From contig UCMW01000026.1 of assembly GCA_900473745.1 (NCBI GenBank), positions 1 through 34,225 on the forward strand: 34,225 nucleotides of DNA, read 5' to 3'. The notes beneath the pieces are model-generated. The model was not told the DNA's origin. It worked only from the letters and a program-made list of their open reading frames with translations, and searched no databases. This document shows, piece by piece, positions 1 to 7,144 of the stretch; within the stretch, counting starts at the first letter, position 1; every line of letters starts with the position of its first letter. This DNA comes from Hyphomicrobiales bacterium. GTDB taxonomy: Bacteria > Pseudomonadota > Alphaproteobacteria > Rhizobiales > Rhizobiaceae. Made by a program: the position numbers and the translations under genes.

Positions 1-155
1 ATTTCTGCTGCTTCGGTCATATTCAGTTCCTGAATTGATCCGACCATGTGCCCGCTAATGGCCAGACCGTGCCTGTTGGCACAGTGTGACAATTCAGAAA
101 TGGAACGCTGACATAGCTTTGCGTGGCGGGCACACCGGCCTGCGTATAAGGCCAT
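1..155 (-). CDS. Possible partial ORF running off the left edge
   Basis: An open minus-strand frame enters from the window edge and stays open to a stop near position 206. The first ATG is at 155 and a TTG at 188 has GGAAAG upstream. The visible 51 residues include a Cys/His-rich stretch (RCARHAKLCQ, then ELSHCANRHGLAISGHM). The E-L-x-H-x3-N spacing faintly recalls HisKA_2/HWE kinase H-boxes, but that is only a resemblance. I do not recognise the family. The frame is short and could be open by chance. Confidence 0.28.
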   Translation of the reverse strand, partial: MALYAGRCARHAKLCQRSISELSHCANRHGLAISGHMVGSIQELNMTEAAE

Positions 156-392
156 CTCATGTATGACAAGCGGCCCGCCGGCGGTCAATTGGAGATCTTT
201 CCAGACTAGCTAGCAACACATGTTTTCCAAGGACGTAACACTATGAAAAGATAAAAAATTTAATCTAACAGGCAAGTTCCCTACGGGTCGTAAGTTCGAA
301 TCCTTTCAAGAGCGTAAGACGTCGGCAAGGCACGTTTCTGAGCTGCCTCCGTCTCGCGTCACGACTGTTCCGCAGCCCCCTTGCGAACCGGC

Positions 393-1076
393 CTATATCG
401 CTGCACTGACTATGAAGATGCTGGTGATCCGATCTGCCTTGAGGCTGGGCTCGTCTGCCGCATTTGGCTCCAACACGCCGCCGACGGTAACACTGTCACC
501 GATCTTCAGGCGCTGACTGCCGATGGTGTCGAAAGGGTTGTAATTGAGCGACGATGTCTCGACCGTCATCCGAACGCCGCCTGCTCGCACAACCAGCATG
601 CCCTTATCGATTTCGACGATTACACCAGTGAGACTGACCCGACCATCGATGGGGCCAAATCCTAGGTTCGGCGGGAGTGTCAAAGCGTCGATATCTGATG
701 CGCTGACCGCAGAGCCGCTGAGAGCGAAGTAGGCGTTTCGATCCTCTACGTACACTGCTACGACATCTATAAAACCATCGACGTTTAGCGCATTCGGACC
801 AATCGAGCCGACCGCCCTGATGTTATCACCAATCCCCAGCACCGGACGATTGCCTGGAAGACTTTTGGGCCATCCGTCAAACCGGATGTTCATACGCCCA
901 CCATCGGACCTTATGACGTAGTGATCTTCATATGCATTTACGACCTGACCTGAGATCGTGAGCAGAGCCTCCGTGGGCTGTTCGTTCTGCGAAACTTGGG
1001 CAAGTGTTGCGGTTGGTGCGCTCGTCAGCGACAAAGCCGCAGCCAGTGCGACCCAACACGAGACTGATTTGATCAT
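393..1076 (-). CDS. Secreted protein with two tandem OB-fold-like repeats
   Basis: This 227-residue protein has a clear Sec signal peptide (charged MIKS start, hydrophobic core, cleavage probably after TATLAQ near residue 27). The mature part contains two similar blocks at about residues 40-100 and 145-205. Both show a G-x-V-V start, a V-x-R-x-x-GG-x-RM strand (VIRSDGGRMNI and VVRAGGVRMTV), and a GD-x-hydrophobic turn followed by GxxxPN. This looks like a duplicated small beta-barrel, in the manner of DUF5666/OB-fold periplasmic proteins. A ribosome binding site (GGAGAA) lies 9 bases before the ATG. No catalytic residues are evident, so a binding role in the periplasm is inferred. The family name is uncertain. 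Confidence 0.8.
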   Translation of the reverse strand: MIKSVSCWVALAAALSLTSAPTATLAQVSQNEQPTEALLTISGQVVNAYEDHYVIRSDGGRMNIRFDGWPKSLPGNRPVLGIGDNIRAVGSIGPNALNVDGFIDVVAVYVEDRNAYFALSGSAVSASDIDALTLPPNLGFGPIDGRVSLTGVIVEIDKGMLVVRAGGVRMTVETSSLNYNPFDTIGSQRLKIGDSVTVGGVLEPNAADEPSLKADRITSIFIVSAAI

Positions 1077-1595
1077 TTCGATTATTTCTCCGTTTGCAGT
1101 GGCTCAATCGTCCACTGTTGCCGGCAGGGCGACATTTTCATTCGGGTTCGCCAAACATCTCCGAACCAACGACCGGTATGCAGAACCAACGGGCCTCGTA
1201 AGAGGAAAACTGCTGGTAACTTCTGGGTTGCCCGGGGGTACATGATAACTGAAAGGACGGTGATTGCCCAGAAAGTACCTTACTTAGGCATCACCATTCA
1301 GTGAGAGGCTTGCTCGACCAGCGTGGTTTATTGAGCATGTGCCTGCTTTTCCGGACAGTATACGACGTCCCATAAAGCCCCCGATAGTCCAACCACCTAT
1401 TACGGTCATTCGTTCTCGAAGCAATGAACGTTAGCTCCCCGCCTGTCAGGACACTGGAGCGGAACTCGATTACGAACGCCTAGCTACGCGTCTGCTCATC
1501 GGCCAACGATCCTCCCACAACCTCCGAATGCGCTCTTGAACGCACCCTTAGGGGCCCATACATCACGAGCGCGACGCAAAAACGGGAGGAGATCG
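1077..1595. other. 519-base region without a supported gene
   Basis: This stretch separates a minus-strand gene from a plus-strand gene, so it should hold both promoters. I see no convincing -35/-10 pair, no strong dyad and no recognisable protein remnant. A TTG-started extension of the downstream gene begins at 1536 but has no ribosome binding site. Confidence 0.4.
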
Positions 1596-1877
1596 ATGGC
1601 CGCCTCTTTCGCAAAAGCACGATTTCGCCACTGGGCGTTCGTGGGCCTTCTTGGTTTGTCTAATATTGTCAGCGCCTATAGCGAAGGTGGAGGCGAAGCT
1701 CTGGATGTGGTGAGCTTCTACGCTTGGAGCGTCCACACCCTTTGCGCCATCTATGCCCTAACCAAGTGGGGTGGAATATGGAAAGTCTATGCCGCTATGT
1801 CGCTTGTCGCGAACATAGCCTTCAAAGCCGGTACTCCGCTGAGTGGAGTGATCAAGCTGGCGCAGATTCTGGGATAA
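1596..1877 (+). CDS. Small membrane protein of unknown function
   Basis: I chose the ATG at 1596 because a strong Shine-Dalgarno (GGGAGGA, 1584-1590) sits five bases upstream; a longer frame from TTG 1536 lacks one. The 93-residue product starts with a basic segment (FAKARFRHW). It then shows hydrophobic stretches around residues 13-27, 39-55 and 62-75, consistent with two or three short membrane segments. No known motif is visible. It is probably monocistronic: the next 400 bases hold only a degraded remnant on the other strand. Confidence 0.6.
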   Translation: MAASFAKARFRHWAFVGLLGLSNIVSAYSEGGGEALDVVSFYAWSVHTLCAIYALTKWGGIWKVYAAMSLVANIAFKAGTPLSGVIKLAQILG

Positions 1878-2080
1878 GCGTCGCGTCATAGCCTAGACAG
1901 ACTGCCGCGACTTACGGCCCAGGTCACCCAATGGTGCAGGTCGACTATTACAGGCGTTCTTCCGACAAACCGTAACTCGATTTCATCGCGCTTGCCGGCG
2001 ATCGCTTTCACGCGTGTTCTCGAGCACGAGCGACCGCCGATCCAGCGCGTCGCTGACATCGTTGGCAAGGCTAGGCTGGC

Positions 2081-2215
2081 AAACGGCTTCTCGACAAAGT
2101 CGATACGCAGCCTCGTATGGCCTTGTTTTGCAGACCATGCAGTTAGAGTAACTGACGGGTGGCGAAGCGCGGCTCGTCCTCGTCATCAGCGAGAAGGACC
2201 TGTCCGCTGCCGTGT
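2081..2215 (-). pseudogene. Decayed response-regulator receiver remnant
   Basis: Two pieces of a receiver domain can be read on the minus strand. At 2146-2202 the frame reads VLLADDEDEPRFATRQLL and then stops, like the acidic-pocket start of a receiver. At 2081-2107 another piece reads RIDFVEKPF, the typical conserved Lys-Pro-Phe end. About 80 residues that should lie between them are missing, and the following LANDVSDALDRR is in a different frame. This resembles a FixJ-like or hybrid-kinase receiver reduced by deletion and frameshift. The rest of 1878-2310 shows nothing else recognisable. Short motifs make this tentative. Confidence 0.35.
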
Positions 2216-2310
2216 TCAACGCTTCTCTTCCAGGAGCTCGATGACGTTTACGTGAACCTCCTAGCGTTTCTTTTGTGGCGCCAATCTGGCATCTGGGGCG
2301 TCACGGAAGG

Positions 2311-3042
2311 ATGGAAGGTTTGTTTGAGACAGTTCTAAAGAGAAGATTCGTCGTCCTCGGGGGAGCGGTGATTGCCGCGAGTGCTGCAACTGGCTGCTCA
2401 ACCACCGTTTCGACCTCACGCCGAGCCACAGTGCCGGTGAGGCCGCCAAATATATATGACACTATGTACGCAGCTGTCCCTGATGAGGCGTTTCCGCTGC
2501 CTGCGATACCCTATCAGCGAATTGACCTCCGATACCTCCGCCAATTGGTCGACGATCCAACCGGCGAGCGACCGGGAACACTTGTCGTCGACACCAACCA
2601 ACATTTTCTTTACCTGGTGTATGAGGGCGGCAAGGCCATTCGATACGGTGTCGGATTAGGGCGCGCCGGTTTCGAATGGGCAGGCGACGGTGTAATCCAG
2701 TATAAGCGCGAATGGCCAACATGGACGCCTCCCCAGGAGATGATCCTGCGGCAGCCTGAACTTGAACCTTACAGTGCAAGCAATGGAGGTATGCCGCCGG
2801 GACTGACAAATCCGCTCGGGGCAAGGGCGCTTTATATCTTCCGTGGTGGGCGCGATACCCTTTATCGTGTCCACGGTTCCCCCGAGTGGTGGACTATCGG
2901 CAAATCTGTTTCCTCGGGCTGTGTCCGCATGCTGAACCAGGATATCATCGACCTCTATAATCGAGTTCCGTCAGGTGCGCCGATCATGGTTCGTGGACTA
3001 CCAAAGGATGCAGGGACTTACTCGTCAACTCGCACGGTCTGA
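2311..3042 (+). CDS. L,D-transpeptidase lipoprotein (YkuD domain)
   Basis: This 243-residue enzyme (from ATG 2311) should cross-link peptidoglycan peptides (3-3 bonds) or anchor proteins to peptidoglycan in the periplasm. The N-terminus carries KRRFVVLGG and a hydrophobic run ending in ATGC, a plausible lipobox with lipidated Cys29; the RR pair also allows Tat export. The YkuD domain covers roughly residues 88-230. It contains the catalytic signature H188-G...S-S-G-C204-V-R, and TNPLGARALY is typical of the family. A GTG start at 2275 is possible but would displace the signal sequence. The ATG has GGAAGG directly adjacent, so the exact start is uncertain. It lies upstream of a D,D-carboxypeptidase on the same strand, which fits a cell-wall gene group. 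Confidence 0.88.
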   Translation: MEGLFETVLKRRFVVLGGAVIAASAATGCSTTVSTSRRATVPVRPPNIYDTMYAAVPDEAFPLPAIPYQRIDLRYLRQLVDDPTGERPGTLVVDTNQHFLYLVYEGGKAIRYGVGLGRAGFEWAGDGVIQYKREWPTWTPPQEMILRQPELEPYSASNGGMPPGLTNPLGARALYIFRGGRDTLYRVHGSPEWWTIGKSVSSGCVRMLNQDIIDLYNRVPSGAPIMVRGLPKDAGTYSSTRTV

Positions 3043-3164
3043 TCTGATCACGGCTGCAAATTTCAGTGTGCACTGACCAATCAAGAACCCTTCAAACGCG
3101 GCCGGTATGAAGTTGCGGTCGCGCTGTTACACAACAATTTGCACAACCTGGGTCAGGGCAGAGC

Positions 3165-3434
3165 ATGATAATCGACTATCGAATCTTGATCCCCTTTGTG
3201 GTTGCAATGGCGGCCATCGGTGCCCCCGCCCGGGGCCAAACTCCGAGCCTCGGGACAAAATCCATCAACGTGAAAAGACCAAGTGACCCGCATGTGTCCA
3301 CGCCACGTGAGCATCGCTTTATAACAGACATTCGAGGTCGGCGGATCCGGCTAGTCGGCCCACGTTTTTTCCCTGATCCAGAGAGGCGGCTTGTTTTTCC
3401 CGGGAGAACCACAACCGATGCACGGACGCCCTAG
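3165..3434 (+). CDS. Small secreted protein of unknown function
   Basis: The 89-residue product starts with a Sec-type signal peptide (MIIDYRILIPFVVAMAAIG, cleavage likely after ARG-Q near residue 25). The mature part is short, basic and proline-rich, with RRIRLVGPRFFPDPERR near the end. Short secreted proteins ending in a VGPRFxPDPE-like segment occur in Hyphomicrobiales, but I know no function for them. It sits between two peptidoglycan enzyme genes on the same strand, so an envelope role is only an inference. The Shine-Dalgarno is weak (GGGCAGAG). Confidence 0.55.
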   Translation: MIIDYRILIPFVVAMAAIGAPARGQTPSLGTKSINVKRPSDPHVSTPREHRFITDIRGRRIRLVGPRFFPDPERRLVFPGRTTTDARTP

Positions 3435-3570
3435 AGCGCCGTTCACCCTGATTGAACTCCGGAGCTCGTCAATTCCCGCGCGAATTTTCACCGGGGATAT
3501 ATTTGACGATATGAAGGGATGAACGAGTATCTCCTGCGTCGCATCTGGAAGCCACGTGATTCAAGGCGCC

Positions 3571-3633
3571 ATTTCCGCATTTTGGTACAAGCAAGCGGAT
3601 CCGGAAATTCACAATTCGTAAACCATTTCGTAA
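3571..3633. promoter_or_regulatory. Repeat-containing upstream region of the carboxypeptidase gene
   Basis: The 275-base gap before the carboxypeptidase gene contains a perfect 7-base inverted pair (ATTTCCG at 3571-3577, CGGAAAT at 3602-3608). It also has two direct TTCGTAA copies, at 3615-3621 and 3627-3633, spaced 12 bases start to start. The second element slightly resembles the TTAACCAT-type sites of alphaproteobacterial CtrA, but it does not match the consensus. A regulatory role is inferred from position alone. Confidence 0.22.
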
Positions 3634-3709
3634 CTCAGCGACGCCTAGCTTCCTGGCCGTAGACACGCCGCACAGATGCGGCTTTGGATCTCAAAACAGG
3701 AGGCACGAC

Positions 3710-5047
3710 ATGATAGCGCAAATCCTGAGTCGATGGCGTGGAGTTGCCCGTCGCGGCTTGTTTCTCGCGATGGCAGGCGTCATCAGCACAGGCCTGACAC
3801 CAGTTCATTCGCATGCCAACGTCAAATATGCCGGGATAGTGATTGACGCAAAGACGGGCAGAACGCTCTATGCCGACCAGGCTGATGCGCAACGATTCCC
3901 CGCTTCGTTGACCAAAATGATGACATTGTATCTGACGTTCGATGCGCTCCAGCGCGGTCAGATTTCCAAGCGGACACGCATGCCCGTCTCACGCAATGCG
4001 GCCGCAGAGGTGCCCACCAAACTCGGATTAAGAGCCGGCCAGAGGATCACGGTGGAGCAGGCAATTCTGGGTCTGGTGACCCGTTCGGCGAACGACGCTG
4101 CAACTGTTTTGGGTGAGTTCCTTGAGGGGTCGGAAGCCGCGTTCGCTGCCAAGATGACGTCTACTGCGCGCAGCCTTGGAATGAAATCAACCACCTTCAA
4201 GAACGCTCATGGGCTACCCAATTCAAGGCAACGTACCACAGCAAGCGATATGGCACGGCTGGGTATGGCGCTTAGAGACCATTTTCCTGAGTACTATGAT
4301 TATTTCCGAACCCGCTCCTTTACTTACAATGGTCGGACTTACGGGAACCACAATCGCCTTCTTGGGAAGGTGAAAGGCGTCGACGGTATCAAGACGGGCT
4401 TCATCCGAGCATCGGGCTTTAATCTTGTGACCTCATTGGAAAGCGAAGGGCGCAGCATCGTGGCAGTCGTTATGGGTGGACGAAGCGGACGCAGCAGGAA
4501 CGCCCATATGATGAACCTGATTGACCGTTTTTTGCAAAAAGCGTCCACGGGACCGGACCAGTTTGAAATCTCAAAACCCGGTTCTGATCTGCTGGTTGCC
4601 GGAAGAATCAAGACCCTGAGCGATGCACCGGTGCCCGAGCCTCGTCCAAATCGCGTGCTTGCCGCCAACAGCGATAGGCCGTCGGTTGGAGCAACCAGGG
4701 TCGAGCTCACATCCTCTGGCCCCGCCTCTGCCAACGAAGGGAGGAGGCCTGGGATTGACCACCTGTCGACCGGTTCAGTTGAGAGCCAGTGGATAATACA
4801 GGTCGCGTCTATGCCAAGTGCGAGACAGGCCCGCGAGATCCTGGCTCGCGTTAGGAGCAGTGCAGAAGAGCTGATCGGCAGAAAGGCGGCGTTCGTCCAA
4901 CCCTTCGAAATCGATGGCACTGTTTACCACCGCGCTCGGTTCAGCGGTTTTGGATCAAAGGAAGAAGCGCGCAACGCGTGTGCTGCGCTGAGGGACGCAC
5001 ATATTGACTGTTATGCAGTGCGTCCTTCCATCGAGGCGCAGACGTAG
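3710..5047 (+). CDS. D-alanyl-D-alanine carboxypeptidase with C-terminal SPOR domain
   Basis: This is a 445-residue peptidase family S11 penicillin-binding protein that trims the terminal D-Ala from peptidoglycan stem peptides. A signal peptide precedes AHANVKYAG (cleavage near residue 37). All three active-site motifs are present: S66-L-T-K69, S126-A-N128 and K228-T-G230. A variable linker (about 290-350) leads to a SPOR domain (about 355-440, starting QWIIQVASM), which binds denuded glycan strands at the division septum. A strong Shine-Dalgarno (AGGAGG, 3698-3703) lies six bases before the ATG. The SH3 gene starts 17 bases after the stop, so the two are probably one operon. As a penicillin-binding protein it is a likely beta-lactam target. 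Confidence 0.93.
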   Translation: MIAQILSRWRGVARRGLFLAMAGVISTGLTPVHSHANVKYAGIVIDAKTGRTLYADQADAQRFPASLTKMMTLYLTFDALQRGQISKRTRMPVSRNAAAEVPTKLGLRAGQRITVEQAILGLVTRSANDAATVLGEFLEGSEAAFAAKMTSTARSLGMKSTTFKNAHGLPNSRQRTTASDMARLGMALRDHFPEYYDYFRTRSFTYNGRTYGNHNRLLGKVKGVDGIKTGFIRASGFNLVTSLESEGRSIVAVVMGGRSGRSRNAHMMNLIDRFLQKASTGPDQFEISKPGSDLLVAGRIKTLSDAPVPEPRPNRVLAANSDRPSVGATRVELTSSGPASANEGRRPGIDHLSTGSVESQWIIQVASMPSARQAREILARVRSSAEELIGRKAAFVQPFEIDGTVYHRARFSGFGSKEEARNACAALRDAHIDCYAVRPSIEAQT

Positions 5048-5064
5048 TTGTTTGGTCAGGCAGC

Positions 5065-5661
5065 ATGCGTGACCAGGTTAGAGGAAGTAAGCGTCGTCAA
5101 ATGGCATCAGTTCTAAGGTCTACCAGGCGTCATAAGTATGGCTGCATGATTTTGTCTGTCTCACTGGCAGCATTCCTTTATGGTGCGCCACTGATGCAAG
5201 CCCATGCTCAGGCTGGACGTGTTGGCCATGTAACAGGATTGACCATTCCTCGCTTCGTTTCTATCAAGGCGAACAGGGCGCGCCTTCGAGCCGGTCCGGG
5301 GGTTCATTACCCGATAAAATGGGAGTACTTGGCGCCTGACATTCCGCTTGAAATCACCGCCGAGTATGGCAACTGGCGGAAGGTTCGGGATTGGACGAGC
5401 GCTGAAGGGTGGATGTATCATGCGCTTCTATCCGGGCGCAGAACCGCCATTGTCAGTCCATGGGGTAAGAGTCTGACCGCTCTTAGGAGTGCAGCCACCA
5501 ATAAATCCGATGCCGTCGCAAACCTCGAGCCCGGCGTGTTTGTCAGCGTTAAGAGCTGCAATGGAAATTGGTGCAACATCGTAATCGATGCCCCCAAGCT
5601 AGGGGGATATGTTGAACAGGTAGGACTTTGGGGTGTCTATCCCGGCGAGATCTTCAGATAG
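5065..5661 (+). CDS. Exported bacterial SH3-domain protein
   Basis: The protein (198 residues from the first ATG) has a long basic N-terminus, then a signal peptide core (MILSVSLAAFLYGAPL) cleaved probably after HAQ near residue 49. The mature part holds two SH3-like units of the SH3_4/DUF1058 type. The first (about 62-120) has the hallmark ANRARLRAGPGVHYP and a WMYHALLSG end. The second (about 128-190) contains SAATNKSDAVANLEPG and CNGNWCNI. Such domains bind peptidoglycan or envelope ligands. The start is uncertain: ATGs at 5101 and 5146 are also in frame, and 5146 would give a conventional signal peptide. It lies 17 bases after the carboxypeptidase stop and is likely co-transcribed with it. 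Confidence 0.82.
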   Translation: MRDQVRGSKRRQMASVLRSTRRHKYGCMILSVSLAAFLYGAPLMQAHAQAGRVGHVTGLTIPRFVSIKANRARLRAGPGVHYPIKWEYLAPDIPLEITAEYGNWRKVRDWTSAEGWMYHALLSGRRTAIVSPWGKSLTALRSAATNKSDAVANLEPGVFVSVKSCNGNWCNIVIDAPKLGGYVEQVGLWGVYPGEIFR

Positions 5662-5691
5662 CGAGCTCGAGCCTCACGGAAGAACGAGAAA

Positions 5692-5712
5692 GGCTCGGGA
5701 CACTCCCGAGCC
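5692..5712. terminator. Bidirectional terminator hairpin
   Basis: A perfect 9-base stem (GGCTCGGGA / TCCCGAGCC) with a CAC loop lies between convergent genes. Downstream on the plus strand is AATCTTCTCAATTTT. On the minus strand the hairpin is followed by TTTCTCGTTCTT. It can therefore terminate both the carboxypeptidase-SH3 operon and the protease gene. Confidence 0.75.
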
Positions 5713-5735
5713 AATCTTCTCAATTTTGATCACTG

Positions 5736-7130
5736 TCAGCCTTGTTCGATAGGAAGTGCGACGAAGCGGCTGCCGCGCTCACCATCGATCTGGAAGAGTG
5801 CGTGATCTCGGTCAGATTTTCGGACATCTGCCAGGATTTCCTTGGCCCGTGCCACATTCGTGACTTCAGTGTTATTGATTGACGCGATGCGTTCGCCCTC
5901 AGAGATGCCGCGTGCCGCGGCCTCAGAGTCAGGGTCGACTTTCGCAATTAGCAAACCGGCTCCTTGCTCGGATGGCGCCACGGTCAGGCCAAGACTGGGG
6001 AGCGATTCCTGCTTGGTAGAGGCGGGGGTTTGTTCTGGCTCATTCGTGCCATTTGCATTGACCAGATCGCCCAAGGTCACCTCGATCGACTTGGTCTCGC
6101 CTTCACGCCAGACGGACAGATCAACTTCGGTTGAGGGGCCGGCCGACGCAACCTTGACTGAGAGATCGCGGGCGCTCTTGACTGGTTTCCCGTCAAAAGC
6201 GGTGATTACATCGCCGGCCTTGAGACCAGCCTTGGCGCCGGGGGATCCTTCTTGTGGTTCGACGACAAGGGCGCCCTGATCCTTTTCGAGCCCGAGCGAC
6301 TCAGCGACTTCAGCATCCACCGGCTGAATCTGAACCCCTAGCCAGCCGCGTTCCACCTGGCCGTCATCAATCAGGTCCTGAACTACGTCCTGCACCACGT
6401 AGGAGGGGATCGCGAAGGCTATGCCGACATTGCCCCCGGACGGTGAGAAGATCGCGGTGTTGATGCCGACAACTTCACCACTGAGGTTGAATGCTGGGCC
6501 ACCGGAGTTACCTCGGTTTACCGCCGCGTCGATCTGGATGTAGTCGTCGTAGGGACCGCTCCCGATGTCGCGACCAAGCGCTGACACGATGCCGGCTGTG
6601 ACTGAGCCGCCGAGACCAAAAGGATTACCAACGGCCACCACCCAATCACCGACTCGGGCCTTCTTGTCGGTTGCGAACTCGACATAGGTGAACTCCCGCT
6701 TGGCATCGACCTTCAGCACGGCGAGATCTGTTCGGCTGTCCTTGCCAATCAGCTTCGCATCGAGTTCGGTTCCGTCGTCAAGCAGAACGCTGAACTCGGT
6801 GCCGTCCTCTACGACGTGATTGTTGGTGACGAGGTAGCCGTCTTCAGAGATGAAGAAGCCCGAGCCTTGAGACATGGGGCGCGCCTGACGTGGCGCGTCA
6901 TTGTCTCCGCCGGGCATGCCCCTGAGGGTGGGGCCGCCGAACTGATCGAAGAAGCGCCGCAGCGGATGGTTCTCAGGCAAATCTTCCAGCCCGTTTCCAG
7001 ATCCGAACCCAGGCATTTGTTCGGACACCTGTTTCGCATCCCCCTTTACGCGGACTGAAACGACCGCTGGCGAGACGGCAGTGACAACTTCAGAAAATCC
7101 GGGCACCGCCGCTTCGGCTCCCACTTGCAC
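5736..7130 (-). CDS. degP: DegP/Do-like periplasmic serine protease, 5'-truncated (no signal peptide)
   Basis: This HtrA-family chaperone-protease has a complete trypsin-like domain with triad H105, D135 and S209 (NNHVV, RTDLAVLK, RGNSGGPAF). Two PDZ domains follow (about 250-345 and 375-460), ending in VALPIEQG. The family acts in the periplasm and needs a signal peptide of about 30 residues. Here the reading frame begins GTG-CAA-GTG, right where mature sequence starts (AAVPGFSEVV). Upstream it runs only nine codons before a TAG at 7152-7154. No hydrophobic segment exists, and the bases beyond belong to the opposite-strand oxidoreductase. The gene appears to have lost its export signal and promoter at a rearrangement junction near 7,140, so it is probably silent or mislocalised despite the intact body. 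Confidence 0.88.
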   Translation of the reverse strand: MQVGAEAAVPGFSEVVTAVSPAVVSVRVKGDAKQVSEQMPGFGSGNGLEDLPENHPLRRFFDQFGGPTLRGMPGGDNDAPRQARPMSQGSGFFISEDGYLVTNNHVVEDGTEFSVLLDDGTELDAKLIGKDSRTDLAVLKVDAKREFTYVEFATDKKARVGDWVVAVGNPFGLGGSVTAGIVSALGRDIGSGPYDDYIQIDAAVNRGNSGGPAFNLSGEVVGINTAIFSPSGGNVGIAFAIPSYVVQDVVQDLIDDGQVERGWLGVQIQPVDAEVAESLGLEKDQGALVVEPQEGSPGAKAGLKAGDVITAFDGKPVKSARDLSVKVASAGPSTEVDLSVWREGETKSIEVTLGDLVNANGTNEPEQTPASTKQESLPSLGLTVAPSEQGAGLLIAKVDPDSEAAARGISEGERIASINNTEVTNVARAKEILADVRKSDRDHALFQIDGERGSRFVALPIEQG

Positions 7131-7144
7131 CGGTTCCGGAAGTA

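Noticed and set aside
270..320. tRNA 3'-end-like sequence (AAGTTCGAATCC)
   Set aside because: The T-loop motif is present, but the five-base T-stem does not pair and no acceptor or anticodon arm can be drawn.
4339..4920. 193-codon minus-strand open frame
   Set aside because: It is opposite the carboxypeptidase gene and its protein is Ser/Pro/Arg-rich with no domain.
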